The notes beneath the pieces were generated by a model. That model was not told the origin of the DNA, searched no databases, and saw only the letters and a program-made list of their open reading frames with translations. The position numbers and the translations under genes were made by a program. This document shows, one piece after another, positions 33,985-45,926 of a DNA stretch of 64,000 nt. Source of the stretch: Varanus komodoensis (Eukaryota > Chordata > Lepidosauria > Squamata > Varanidae); assembly GCF_004798865.1 (NCBI RefSeq), contig NW_025335268.1, positions 114,244,346-114,308,345 on the forward strand, in the 5' to 3' direction. Position 1 is the first letter of the stretch; each line of letters starts with the position of its first letter.

Positions 33985-34740
33985 AGTCCAGTTTTTGCTA
34001 ATCAGAATGTCATGGGCACTAGTCGAAAGCTTTGCTAAGGTCTAGGTAGATTATGTCCACAGTGTCCTCTGTGTCCATTTGGGAGGATACCCAGTCAAAA
34101 AATGAAATTAAATTAGTCTGACAGGATGTATTTTTGTAAAATCCATGTTAGCTTCTATGAATCACTGCAATTTCTTCAACATGTTAGCAAACTCATTCTT
34201 TAATAATTGTCTCCAGAAATTTCCAGGGATAGATGTCCCTGGAACTACAGACACTTCATAGCCTGTAGTTCTCAAGTTCACCTTTTCCCCCTTTTTAATG
34301 ATAGGGACAATGCTAGCCAGTCTTCTGGCACATCTCCTGTTTTCCAAAATGTATCAAAGCTAATAACCAGTTACTCAGAGTTCCTCCACTAGCTCTTTTA
34401 TGAGTCTGGGATGGAGTTCATCAGGCAATGGAGATTAGAACTTGTTTATTCCATCTAGGTATTCCTTGACCATTTGTCTGTCAATGCTGGGCTGCCATCT
34501 CTCACTTTCAGCTTTTACTTCCTCTTGGTTGTAGACTTTTTTCTGGGAGAAGACTAAGGAAAAGGAAGAACTGAGCGCTTCTGCCTTTTCCTTGTCATCT
34601 GTTATCTGCCATCCATTTTAATTAGCTGGACACCCTTCTCTTTCACATGTCTTTAGTTTTTGATGTAACTGAAGAAGGCTTTTGTGTTGTTCTTGGCATC
34701 CCTCGCTATCCACAGTTCACATCCTGCTTTAGCCTTCCAC
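33985..34740 (-). mobile_element. CR1 LINE internal fragment
   Basis: The minus-strand match follows the same block order as the copies at 40785 and 50812: 'GAAAGCTTTGCTAAGGTC', 'GTCTGACAGGATGTATTTTT', 'CTCCAGAAATTTCCAGGGAT', then the N-terminal reverse transcriptase region 'AAGAAGGCTTTTGTGTTGTT'. It lacks a 3' end. It abuts a plus-strand BovB at 34741. Confidence 0.75.
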
Positions 34741-35373
34741 CTGTGCTCTGCGGCCAAAGATGGAGAAGCTCTATACAGTCAGTAAAAACAAGACCAGGAG
34801 CTGACTGTGGCTCAGATCATGAGCTTCTTCTTGCAAAATTTAGGCTTAAATTGAAGAAAGTAGGAAAAAGCACTAGGCCACCCAGGTATGACCTAATCAT
34901 ATTCCTGATGAATATACAGTAGAGGTGACAAATAGATTTAAGGAATTAGATCTGATAGACAGAGTGCCTGAAGAACTATGGACGGAGGTTCGCAACATTG
35001 TACAGGAATTAGCAACTAAAACCATCCCCAAGAAAAAGAAATGCAAGAAAGCAAAATGACTGTCCGAGGAAGCTTTACAAATAGCTGAGGAAAGAAGGGA
35101 AGCGAAAGGCAAGGGAGAAAGAGAAAGATACACCCAACTGAATGCAGAATTCCAGAGAATAGCTAGAAGAGATAAGAATGCCTTCTTCAATGAACAGTAT
35201 AAAGAAATAGAAGAAAACAATAGAATAGGAAAGACTAGAGCTCTCTTCAAGAAAATTGGAGATACAAAGGGAACATTTCATGCAAAGATGGGCACGATAA
35301 AGGACCAAAATGGCAGAGACCTAAGAGGCAAAAGAGATTAAGAAGAGGTGGCAAGATTACACAGAAGAACTAA
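34741..35373 (+). mobile_element. RTE/BovB LINE fragment
   Basis: Plus-strand pieces include 'GADCGSDHELLLAKFRLKLK' (34791), 'NRIGKTRALFKKIGDT' (35220) and 'AKMGTIKDQNGRDL' (35285). This is the linker between endonuclease and reverse transcriptase of BovB. It shares the tract around AAGAACTAAG with the minus copy at 3291-4345. It is broken by stops and truncated at both ends. Confidence 0.85.
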
Positions 35374-36204
35374 GTGATTCTGTCTTGGGGTGGGCTGTTG
35401 TGACAGCTGGTGCTTTCTCCTGTCTTTGCTAAAGGTTAGCAATACAGTCCTACTGGTAAATGAGAGAGTGTTATGAGGAAAATAACTGTGTGTGTGTGTG
35501 TGTGTGGTGGGGGAATAAGGGGGATGAAAGTACAGAAAGGAAGGTGGGGAAATGTTAGGGTCCTCCCATGCTAAACTCCTCCACCAAACTCCTGTTTTCT
35601 CTCCCTGCTCACTTGCTCCCTGGGAGCTTGGCTGCTTGTATCCTGGGGCAGCTTGCTCTGCTCTAGGAGTCTGGAACCAGAATGGATTTTGTAAACCAAT
35701 TTGCATCTTGCCAAAATGTCTCTTTTTAATTTTTTTATGAAAAGCAAAGTGGAATCTGTTCATGGTAGTATGACTGGATCAAAGAAATTTGTCACAGGCA
35801 TGGTTGAAGAAGGAACTATGTCACTCATTTGGGTAGACTCTTTTGATTCCAAAATGTTGGTTTCATCAAGTCTGTAAAAAAGACCAACTATAGTGTGGTC
35901 TTTCCAAATCCTCAAGGTCAAAGACTTTTGTTATCCTATTGGGAAGGGAGGAAGGGAAGGCATCTGCAAGGTAGATTCTAATTTTATTTTTAATTAGTTT
36001 AACTCTTGAATCTGAATTAGTTTAACATCTTAAAAATGAAGTTTGTCATTCTGCTGAATGACAGAAAGAAAGATAAATGTGTGGGTTTGAATGTATTGGT
36101 TGTGCATGTTTAAAATCCCTTGGCAACTTTATTCTATTTTACTTTATTTTACATATAATTTTCTTCTTTTCATATTTTGCTTATGTTAAGAAAATAAAAA
36201 GATC
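35374..36204. other. AK5 intron 6 spacer with (GT)n
   Basis: A (TG)n run is at 35488-35507. The block 'CAGCTTGCTCTGCTCT' near 35650 resembles the start of the LTR-like copy at 41860, but the match is short. No coding frame is supported. Confidence 0.35.
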
Positions 36205-36400
36205 TCTTTGCATTCATTCCAGAGTGCAGGACACAGAAAAACAGAGTTAAGTTACAGGAAACTAAATTCATTCTAGATACCAGGAAAAAATTCCTCATGG
36301 TCAGAGCAGTACGACTATGGAACTTATTACCTAGGGAGATTATGAACTTTCCCACACTAAGGCAAAGATGGAAGACTTTTTTCAATCTTTGGGCTGTGCT
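36205..36400 (+). mobile_element. Old CR1 3' fragment
   Basis: Contains 'GATACCAGGAAAAAATTCCT', 'GGTCAGAGCAGTACGACTAT' and 'GGAACTTATTACCTAGG', the diverged equivalent of the 'ATATCAGGAAGAGCTTCCT' block near 52605. It is ancient and lacks both ends. Confidence 0.65.
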
Positions 36401-38689
36401 AGTTCTGGACTAATGTCAGCATTTTGTAACCCCTCACCCTTTTTGCTAACATGCACCAATGTACATTTCCAGAAAGTCCCAAGTGATTTGGAACTATCAT
36501 TTGTTGCTAGAGCAGAAGGGGATGATGGGTGTTGTAGTACAACACATTTGAAAACCACTAGCTTGGGGAAGACTACTCTAAATTAGCAAGCTGATGACCC
36601 AAAATAAGTAGAAAACCTGAGGGGAATATATATATCCACCATTTTTCTTCATGAATGTGGTCCAAGACACTCCCGTCTATATGGTTCAGTTTCATTATGG
36701 TTTCTGATAACAGTTGGAAGAAAACAGAAAACAGTTTTCAGAACACACATGTAATAATGCTGGGAAAATAAAGAGATGCCAGGTGTACTTTAAAAAATAA
36801 TTAGCTTGCTTGGCTAGGAACTGATTCAGGGAACAGAATGGGAAATTTCTTTTGTCAAAGACACTCAGCATATCTGTCATTAAATTTTAAAAAGCAATTA
36901 AAATGCAATCATAAGCTGGATCAGCAGCATGGACCTCTTCTCCCATTTGATCACATAATGCTAAATAATCACCCACTCGTCACAATGCAAACCTTCTCAT
37001 TAGTCCTTTCTTACCCTCACAGCAAGAGAACTTCCAATTAAACATGGCAGTTTTCTTGGAACATTTAAAAAATAGGTAAGTAGATTTCACTCAGGAGCAT
37101 CTATGTAAAAAGCAGAATCAGAAACTGTGATTGTTTTAATCAACAGATTAAAAGCTGTGTAACCCAATCCTGTGCATGTTTACTTAGAAGTAACTCCCAC
37201 AGTTCAATGAAGCTTCCTACTAAGTAAGTATAAATAAGATTTCTGCCCTACCCTAAGCAGTCAGGCATTCTTAAGTCCATTAACTGCAATGCACCAAGCT
37301 ATAATCAACTCGGTATATCACCTTTCCCAATCTAACACCCTCTAGATGTGTTTGAATACAACTCCTTGTATCCCTCAGTTAGCATTCAGTTCTAATTGCT
37401 ATGGCTCCTACTTTAATTTAATTGCTTTTGTGTCATAACAGAGTACCAGAATACTTCAGATTTAGTTTTAATCTAAGGTATAGATCTTTAATTAATCACA
37501 TAACACAATTAATTAAGACTCTTTGACACTTTTCTGCTTTCAGTCTTTTTATTTAAAGAATCTAATCTTCCTTAAGAAATGCATGCTGTTTATGCTGTTT
37601 TCCTCACTAGCTTGCTGATATTAGATAGAATGGCAGTATTCAGATGTAACCATGGTATATTATTATAACAATAAGCCTAGCTCCACACCATCAGAGGTCT
37701 GTCTCTCCTGCCTCCTCTCCTTTGTTCTTCCATGTAGCCACAAAGGAGAGACTGGACTCTTCTGTTTCCCCCTAAATTAACTGCAGTTTAGTGTGCCATC
37801 AAATGCTAAACTGTGCTTAATCTTAACTAAGGTAAGTGAAAACAAGCCAGCTTGTTAACTCTGCTTTGAAGTTGTCTTACTTCTCTAACTGTACCTAAAA
37901 GTAGCCATAGTAAAAGCTTCCAAATGCCTGATAGCTATTCCAGTTGACAAGGGCAGCGATAAGAGGTTATGTTTATTCTTATAATGATAAATTATAGTTT
38001 ACTGTTTGGACTGAAACATTCTGTTGCATGATTCTGTTTGGACTGAAACATTCTGTCAGATGATTAAAACAGCCTACTATGAGTTTTTGGATGATAGTGA
38101 GTCAAAGTGCATGCCACTGTGGGTTACGTGAGGATTAAGTTTACCAACCTGTGTAATCCTACAAGATCAAGAGTTATGTGGGAGCAGTTAACCCCCACTT
38201 AATCTGTGGTAGCTAGTTTTGGATGACATGGGGACCCCCGGTTGTGGTTTGAATATGCAAAATGCAAGTAAGCACACACCAACAAATAAGATAGCAGGGC
38301 TCCCCAAGTCTTCTAGCTTGACAGGTTCCTTCAAGTAGCCAAAGAAAGCAGACACATTTTCAAGCATTTTACACAAAATGAGTCCATGTAATAGGGCCAG
38401 CATCACTGCCATCTGTTCTGTTCCTGACATAAACACATTCCTCATACACTGCCTGAAAAAAATCCTTATATGTACAACAGACCACATAAAAGGCCTTTCT
38501 GTAATAACTCTTTCATAACCTTGTTTTTCCTGCCATGCAAACTACAATTTGATCCTAGGTTTCAAAACTGATCTTGGCCATTTGTTCAATTTGGTTATAA
38601 TGGAGAACTGTGGTTTGATCAAACCAGATTATTATTTTTATTTAGCCACAATTTTAATAATTAATATCAATAATTTTAATAATAGTAAT
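36401..38689. other. AK5 intron 6 spacer with small repeats
   Basis: Bases 37160-37240 are a copy of the short palindromic repeat ('GTGCATGTTTACTTAGAAGT'). Bases 38002-38065 are a tandem pair of 32-bp units. Fragments near 36530 ('GATGGGTGTTGTAG') and 37330 are small dispersed motifs. No coding frame is supported. Confidence 0.45.
38002..38065. repeat. Tandem duplication, 2 x 32 bp
   Basis: Both units start CTGTTTGGACTGAAACATTC and end ATGATT. They differ at only a few bases, so the duplication is fairly recent. Confidence 0.9.
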
Positions 38690-38872
38690 CCTACACAGTC
38701 AGATTTTCTTTCTTTCCTTTTTTTCTTTAGTTATGAACTGTTGCTTATGTTGTGCTATTTTTGAATGTTTTTAATTGTATTTTATATTACTGTTTTTACC
38801 TTTTGTAAGCCATCCTGAGGCTTGTTGCAAAGGACAGCATAGAAAAGTTTAAATTATTTTTTTAAATAATAT
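38690..38872 (+). mobile_element. Old L2 3' end
   Basis: Ends with the diverged L2 stem 'TTGTAAGCCATCCTGAGGC' ... 'GGACAGCATAGAAAAG', then an AAAT-rich tail. It is decayed compared with the copies at 12457 and 14233. Confidence 0.6.
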
Positions 38873-39224
38873 AGTTTCATTCACAATTATATTCACAATT
38901 ATAAAACTAGATTAATGTTGGTTACCTGGGAAAATGAAGTGGTAACAAGCTGGCTGTTCATGTAGCTTTAAATCTTATATGGATGTCCCTTCATCAATAG
39001 CCCAATCAACTATTTTTAAGGTATGGTATAGCCTGGCATGTTTAAAGGTACGATATACCTTGACCTCAGGGTACCTAACTTTGTTAACATGGTATATTGG
39101 ATAGAATATAGGACTTGAATTAGGGCAGTCTGGAATCACTCAGCCATGAAAGTCAATGGATAACTATATGGGTCATTTATTACTTCTTAGCTTAATCTAA
39201 CTCACAAGGTGGTTGTGAGCATAA

Positions 39225-39712
39225 TACACCTATGCCCAGTTCCATATGTTCCTACCTGACCACTAAGATTGGCTTCAGAGATCCTTCTCAGGAATTGCCT
39301 CCCACCAAGAGTTGAGGGGGTGGCAAACAGGAGAAAGGCCTTCTCGGTTGGTGGTACCCCATTTATGGAATATGCTCCCCAGGGAATTACATCCTCATTA
39401 TTATCTTTTCAATGCCAGGCAAAGACATTTCTATTAACCAGACATTTTAGGAATACAACTTTTTATATTTTTAGCATTTGAATTATTATTTAATGATTGT
39501 TTTTACCACTGCTGTTTTTATCACTGCTTTGCTGACTATTGTAGTTGTCTCTTAGATTGTATTGCATTTTTATTGTATGGTATTGCATGGTTTTTATCGA
39601 ATGAATATTATGATTGTTTTTATTTATTTTGGATTATACACCCCTCCCTTTCCCCAGAGAGCCCTGAAGGGCTATAGGAGCAGTATATAAATGTAAAACA
39701 AATAAAATGGTA
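39225..39712 (+). mobile_element. Old L2 3' fragment
   Basis: A frame at 39269-39481 gives 'RRKAFSVGGTPFMEYAPQG' and 'QCQAKTFLLTRHF', the diverged form of the L2 C-terminus 'RRRAFSAVAPKLWNALP...KTFLFK'. The end 'GAAGGGCTATAGGAGCAGTA' is followed by AAATAAAA. It is old and multiply mutated. Confidence 0.78.
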
Positions 39713-39916
39713 GAATCCCATTGCATGACATTGCCATGTTTAGTATCTTGAAGACAAGGCAGGTAACACAGGTAAATAATAGTGATTTGAGGTGCTATGT
39801 CTGAGATGTAAATATATGCTCCAAAGGTCTTTGTTATATGCCCATATTCTACCATAGCACATGGTCAAGTAAGTGTTCCTTTTCTAAAGCCTGATGGTTT
39901 TTTCTTTTGTCACTAG

Positions 39917-40007
39917 TTTGATGCTGATGGAGATGAGGAAGAAGTATTTCGTGACATAAGCATAGCAGTTGACAACAAAATTTTTCCCATTCAAGAATCT
40001 AAGGCAG
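39917..40007 (+). CDS. AK5: AK5 exon 7 (end of first kinase domain)
   Basis: A 91-bp exon, phase 0 to phase 1: FDADGDEEEVFRDISIAVDN, then KIFPIQESKA. Human AK5 reads FDADRDEDEVFYDISMAVDN. It forms the last helix of the first adenylate kinase domain and begins the linker. The acceptor is TTTTGTCACTAG and the donor is G|GTGAGT. Confidence 0.96.
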
Positions 40008-40111
40008 GTGAGTTGATTACTATTTCAATACTAGATTCAGCCTAGCTTGCATAAAATTGCATGTTTTCAAGCTCAAAAAATGTTGATGCTTGGGCCAAAA
40101 TATTGTGGGAG

Positions 40112-40335
40112 CTGGTACTTTTCAGCCTAGAGGAGACTCAGAGGGGATCTTACAGTGATGTATAGGTATGTGAAAGAGTGTCACCTGATCATGACCTGTT
40201 CTCTCCTGTGGTGGGGGACAGGATGCAATCTGATGAGGAAAAGCTCAAGGAATAGGCTTTATGACAATTTCATAGAATAGTAGGGTTGGAAGAGGCCAGG
40301 AAGGCCATTGGGTCCAGCTCATTGGACCTGGTGAG
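40112..40335. mobile_element. Two small CR1 pieces, head to head
   Basis: Bases 40112-40262 (+) hold 'TTTTCAGCCTAGAGGAGACT' and 'GACCTGTTCTCTCCTG', the CR1 3' region. Bases 40266-40335 (-) hold 'TTCATAGAATAGTAGGGTTG' and 'AGGCCAGGAAGGCCATT', a reversed CR1 terminus. The second probably inserted at the edge of the first. Confidence 0.75.
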
Positions 40336-40784
40336 TTAACATCTGCAAGAGAACCAAGAAACTTTTTGGCCATCGCCTTTGAAGAACCACCTTCTCAAGA
40401 AAAAATGATTAAAGGACAAGGTATTTTATTTAGCCTGAGGCAGAAGGGTAGCGATTTTCATAATCAGTAAAACATAAGTCTTCTTTAGAATAGAGCCTTT
40501 AAGACACCTAACTTAAGCCCCATTCTTTTAAATGGGTTTACACAAATTAGGCTTTATGTTGGATTTTACCCAGTCCATGTATTAAGCATATTAACTACAT
40601 TGGTAAAAAAGTTTGGATAGTTTATATACCAAAGAACCTATAAAATTCTGCATGTTATTTAAATAGATTTTGCAGTTACAACTTAAACATATATTTTCCA
40701 TCCAGTTTGCCTCAAGGTTAGAAGGCAGAAAAAAAGGCTACTTTCCCCACTCTAACATGGGGAATCCTATCTATTCACTCACAT

Positions 40785-41850
40785 TTATTGAATCTCATTC
40801 TGCTGCTTTCAGCCCAGCATTCAGGTTTATCAAGATTGCCTTGGATCTTCATTCTGTCTTCTAAGTCGTTTGCTGTTCCACCCAGTTTTGTATCAAATCT
40901 GATTATCTTTCCTTGCACTTCCTCATCTCTAATAAAGATGTTGAAAAGCACTGGGCCCAGGACTGAACCCTGAGGAGCCCCACTTGTGACCTCCATCCAA
41001 TTTGAGAAGGTGCCATTGATGAGCACTCTTCATGTCCACTTCAGCAGCCAATTTTGGATCCAGCTTTTCTAATTCGCTTATCAGAATGTTGTGTGGCACT
41101 ATGTTGGAAGCTTTGCTTAAGTCTAGGTAGATTATGTTCACAGTGTCCCTTTTGTCCATTTGGGAGGTTACCCAGCCAATAAGTGGGATTAAATTAGTCT
41201 GACAGGATCTATTTTTGCTAAATTCATGTTGGCTTCTATTAAGCACTGCATTTTCTTTAAGATGCTTGCAGATGGATTTTTTAATACTTTTCTCCAGAAT
41301 TTTTCCAGGGATTGATATATGAGACTAACTGGTCTGTAGTTCCCAGGTTCATTCCCCCAACCCCCGCTTTTTTTTTTTTTTTTTTGAAAACAGGAACAAC
41401 GTTAGCCCTTCTCCAGTCGTCTGGCACTTCTCATGTTTTCCAAGATGCATCAGAGATAATAGCCACTTGTTCTGAGAGTCATCACCACTGTGGAGTCTCC
41501 TTGGTCCATTGTTTATGTAACCTTAGTGATTCAGTCTATATGGTCCCGTTTTATTATGGTTTCTTATGGATTATTATGAACTCTCCTATGCTAGAAGCAT
41601 TCAGGAAATGACTAGACAGTGGAATGGTATAACTTAGTGTCCTGTACTAGACACTTTTTGCCCTTTTTGCAGCTGCATCACATTGATAGCTCAAGTTTAG
41701 CTTGTGATCTGCAACAACCCCAAGATTTCTTTCCTTTGCAGTAACGATGAGCCAAGTATTGCCCATTTTGTAGCGATGCATTTGGTTTCTTGTTTTTGTG
41801 TGGAGGGTTTGGCATTTCATTTTTTTGCTCTCAGCCCAGCATTCTAAACA
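40785..41850 (-). mobile_element. CR1 LINE fragment in two blocks
   Basis: Bases 40785-41500 encode, on minus, 'LINGTFSNWMEVTSGAPQGS' and 'RSQHEFSKNRSCQTNL'. Bases 41655-41850 hold a more 3' part of CR1 ('TTGATAGCTCAAGTTTAG', 'GTGTGGAGGGTTTGGCATTT'). The block order shows a rearrangement or two insertions. A T-rich run lies at 41370-41385. It is broken throughout and has no terminal repeat. Confidence 0.75.
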
Positions 41851-41859
41851 GCTTTCTCT

Positions 41860-44712
41860 GGAGCAGGTTGCTCTGCTCTGCTCTGAGTTGGGAACCAGAA
41901 ATGAGAGCCAATTCTATTTTTCTTCATGGGATAAAATAGATATGGGGGCATGGACACCTTCAGGAAGAATAAATCACTCATTGAACAGAAATAAGCTTCT
42001 GAAAATGTTGGAGTTTTCCTCGTAAAAGTAATAGTTTTATATATTGGAATACAGAAATCTTTGCCTCCCTTCCTTCACCGCCGCGCCCCCCCCCCAAATA
42101 TCAATGGTTTTTCCATTCATGTTCCTTTTATGGGAAAAGGAGAAAAACCCCAGGATATGGAAATGAGTCACCAGCTGGCTGATTGCTTCCTCAAATGCTG
42201 AGCACAGGTGGCAGGAGGAAGATATAATGTAACTAGTTCAAATCCAAAAAAACGTTTCTGCTTGCTACTGCCTGGAACGTGGCCCTCTTGTTAATGGCTT
42301 CAGGGAATGGATCATTCATTGTCTTTCTGGAATTTCCTACCTCAAATTTTAAAAAGCAGACATTGAAACCTGTTAAAATCTGTAACTGCTGATTGTTTTT
42401 TTTTTTAATGTTTTGCTGAAGCTTGTGATGTGTCATGATGTTTTCCTGATGATTTTTTTGACATTTCTGCAATGAAGCAGGTAGGGAGACAGCTGATTGA
42501 ACACATTTAAGACCTCATTACTGAGCCTACTTAGTGGCGATAAGGCAGGCAAACAGGAATACTTTGTCTCCCTTATTGCTTCCTTGCAATGCTGTCCAGC
42601 TGAGCTTTTTTGAGGGGTCCGGGGCCTCCTACAATCTGGTTCTCCGGATGAGACCCCAGTGCCCTTAGCAGCTCTGTGTAACAAATTTGCTTTGCACTTT
42701 GAGGGAAAAATCACTCAGATCTGCCTAGAGCTTGACTCTGCCAATTGTGCAGTGCAACCTCCAGATGTGTCTAGTGTACCATCTAATGGTCCATTATTGG
42801 ATGAGTTCCAGTTACTGAGACCTGAGGATGTGGACAAGGTGCTTAGCTCTGTTTGATTCACCACATGCCTCCTTGACCCTTGCCCATCTTGGTTGATTGG
42901 GAAATCTGATGGGGTTTGACCCTGGGTCCAGTGGGCTGACTATGCCTCATTAAAAGAGGGAGTGGTCCCTGCCCTTTTAAAGAAGGCAGTAGTGAGACCA
43001 CTCCTTAAAAGGCCACACCTGAATCCAGGTGTACTGGATAACTAATGACCCATTGTTAATCTCCCCTTTCTGGGCAACGTGTTGGAGCAGGTGGTGGCCA
43101 GGCACCTGCAGGCACCCTTGGAGGATATGGAGTATATGGATGCATTTCAATTGGGCTTTAGGCCTGGGTTTGGGATGGAGACAGGCTTGGTCACCCTGTA
43201 TGCTGAACTTTGCAGGGATAGGGACAGGGGGAGTGTGACCCTGCTGGTTCTCCTTGACCTCTCAGCAGCTTTCAACACCATTGCCCATGGTGCCCTTCTG
43301 GACAGATTGTCTGGGGTCAGGGCTGGAGGCACTGCTTTGCAGTGGGTTCCACTCCTAGCTGGCTGGCCAAGTCCTGAAGGTAGTCCTGGGGGACTGTTGC
43401 TCTGCACCATGGCAGTTCCACCATGGGTACTGCAGAGCTTAGTGCTGTCCCCCATGCTCTTTAACATCTATATGAAGCCTCTGGGAGAGGTCATCTGGAG
43501 ATTTGGGCTGAGGATTCAACAATATGCTGATGATACTCAGCTCTACCTTTCTTTTACATCTCATCCAGGTAAGGCTGTTGCCATCCTGAACCAGGGTCTG
43601 AGCTCGATAATGGACAGGATGAGAGTCAATAAACTGAGGCTAAATTCTGACAGGATGGAGGTGCTGCTAGTAGGGGGGGTCATCTGACAGGTTGGAGGGG
43701 CATTGCCCTGTCCTTGATGGGGTTGCACTCCCCCTAAGGGAGAGGGTCCTCAGTCTTGGGGTGCTCCTGAACCCAGATTTGTCCCTGGAATAGCAGGTGA
43801 GCTTTCCTCCAGCTAAGGAGGATATACCAGCTTCATCCCTCCCTGAACTAACAGAGCCTGAAAACAGTCACCCATGCCCTGGTAAAATAGATTACTGCAA
43901 TGCACTCTATGTGGGGCTGTCCCTGAAGATGGTCCAGCAATTACAATTTGTACAGAATAGGACTGCTCAGTTGGTGACAGAAGCCTCTAGAGCAGCCCAC
44001 ATAACACTTACACTGAAAGTTCTGCCTTGGTTACCAATTGGCCCAGGCCCAATTTAAGGTGCTTGTGTTGACATATAAAGCCCTAAACAGCTTAGGCCCT
44101 GGCTATCTTAGGAAGCACCTGCATCCATGTGTCCCTACCTGGCCTTTGAGTTCTGTGCAGGAGGCCCTCCTGTGTGAGCATCCCTGAAGGAGGTGAGAGG
44201 GATGGCCGCTAGGAGGAGGGCTTTTTCTGCAGCTGCTCTCCATATTTGGAATGTTCTCCCCAAGGAGATTCACCTGGTGCCTTCCTTGCTTTCTTTTTGG
44301 AGCCAGGTGAAGACCTTCCTTAAAAAAAACCTAATAACTAATTGCCATAAGACCTTGGTTTTGTATTTTTGCTGTATTTTATTGTTTTTAATGTCTTATG
44401 GTTTTGCTATGTTTTTATTTTGTTTTTATCTTGTGGTTGTGAGCCACCCAGAGGTGCTATGGCACAATTGGGCTGCATACAAATGTTTTAAATAAATAGT
44501 CCTCTTCCCCTCCCTGCAATGCATAAGTGACACCAACTCCATAAAACACTCTGTATATGCCTTGTTTCTTTGTAGTTGGTCTTAAACTAGCTGCCCCTCA
44601 GGGCTGTTGTATTAAGAATAACTGTTTGCTGTTAATAAACTGTTGAATGTTTGATTGTACACTCCCCTTTGGATCTGGACATTCATTCTTTGCAGGTCTA
44701 AAATCCTGCAAA
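41860..44712 (+). mobile_element. LTR-like unit, family C copy 2, split by an L2
   Basis: Left part 41860-42476 and right part 44500-44712 match 6845-7749 in order. Shared blocks are 'AAAATGTTGGAGTTTTCC', 'GAAACCTGTTAAAATCTG', 'CATGATGTTTTCCTGATG', then after the L2 'AACACTCTGTATATGCC', 'TTAATAAACTGTTG' and 'TCCTGCA'. It is an old LTR fossil with no retroviral genes beside it. An L2 inserted in its middle, so the LTR is older than that L2. Confidence 0.5.
42477..44500 (+). mobile_element. L2 LINE, about 2 kb, old
   Basis: Plus strand. Coding order: endonuclease/RT linker 'NKFALHFEGKITQICLE' (42683); 'PLLKRPHLNPGVLDN' (43000); 'LEQVVARHLQAPLEDMEYMD' (43082); 'LLVLLDLSAAFNTIAHGALL' (43238); 'QYADDTQLYLSF' (43519); 'RRRAFSAAALHIWNVLPKE' (44209). 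The 3' end 'GAGCCACCCAGAGGTGC' is followed by AAATAAATAG. Many stops and shifts make it inactive. Compared with 14233-15690 it is clearly older but keeps a longer 5' part. Confidence 0.9.
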
Positions 44713-45070
44713 ACTAAAAATCTAGTCGGTTGATTGCCATAGATAGATGGTTAAGAATTTAAGGGTACAGCAACAGAGATCTGATTTGCCTGTTCAGGTC
44801 TCAGTACACAGTAAATTCAGATATCCATCCCACAGCATGCCAGACTTAGCTGATGAAGGACCACTACAGAAATTGTACTGTCTAGGGCAATAGATTGTAT
44901 TCTTCCTGTTATGTAATTCTCAATTAATAAAAGCATGGTGTAATCCTTGTTGGATTCAGGAGCTGCCTTCTATAAAAGGAAGCATTTGGCATACTCTATG
45001 CCTAATTTTGAGGGATCCCCCCTTGCCTTGCTCCCACATTCAAACTCCACAAGTAGCTATCCAGTAGGAT
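44713..45070. other. AK5 intron 7 spacer
   Basis: No frame or repeat recognised. Confidence 0.35.
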
Positions 45071-45926
45071 TGTAATGAAGAGCAGAATGATGGTGCCTCG
45101 GCCAGGGAAGAGTTAACACTTGAGGCAGAGGCCTAGCTGCTCCAGCCAGGTGGCAATTCAAGGAAAGTAAGGCACCAAGTCTTGGAAGACAGAAAGCCCC
45201 AAGAAACTGTAAATTACTTCCAAGGACAGAACCATTCACACTCCCCTCCAAGGCTGGAGATTTCAGGCCTAAAGACTATACCATTCTTGCCTGGGTAATG
45301 TCAGGAGATGTTACCCATGAGACATATGTTTGATCTAATAGAATAAAAGCAGGCAGCTGGGACAGATCACGGTTCCTCTCTGAGAAGAGGTTCCCTGTTA
45401 TTGCCAGAGGCTTTGCGAAAGAATGCTGTGCTATTCTACAAGGAAGGAGGCTATGTTGAGTATTGTATATCCTGTTAGTTTTAGGAACAGCTAGCTTTAT
45501 TATTTTGAGTCTGAGGTGGCCAACTGGCCTGGAGGGGTCTTTGGGGGAAGCTAAGACCATAAGGGTCCAGTGAAATTGCTGCACTCCAGTTTTCTGTTCC
45601 CTTTCCCACCCTGTTGTTGTGCATGTTGTGTATTAGAAACACAGAAACAGAGCAAGTCAGACGGGGTCTCCTGGACCATCTAGTCTGACCTCTGGCTCCA
45701 GCTGGCTCTGCTCATGACATGCCTACCATGTGCATGTATTACAATGTTTTAAGACCCCACACCTATCTTGTTTACCCTATCTTTTAATAAATAGATTTTC
45801 CCCAACACTTGGGTTGTTGTGTGCTAAATCCAGTGTCTGGACAAGTGTTTGGAGACCAGGAAAGCAGGGTGGAAAGGTGAACCTTGCCAGCCACAGGAAA
45901 ATGGGGACTCTGGGGTGGCTTTTACA
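45071..45926 (+). mobile_element. Solo LTR, family A copy 3, with a CR1 insert
   Basis: Starts TGTAATGAAG and ends GCTTTTACA. The flanking 5-mers AGGAT (45066-45070) and AGGAC (45927-45931) agree at four of five positions. Shared blocks are 'TCAGGAGATGTTACCC', 'TGCTGTGCTATTCTACAAG', 'TCTTTTAATAAATAG' and 'CCAGTGTCTGGACA'. A 100-bp CR1 tail lies inside at 45635-45734. It is a solo LTR and an old fossil. Confidence 0.72.
45635..45734 (-). mobile_element. CR1 3' tail inside the LTR
   Basis: 'AGAAACACAGAAACAGAGC' is the reversed CR1 terminus, followed by 'TCTAGTCTGACCTCTGGC'. TGTATT is present on both sides (45629-45634 and 45735-45740), a likely 6-bp duplication. Confidence 0.85.

Noticed and set aside
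35338-35763. A 141-codon minus frame
   Set aside because: Runs through a (GT)n tract and a pyrimidine-rich stretch; the His/Thr repeats reflect the microsatellite.
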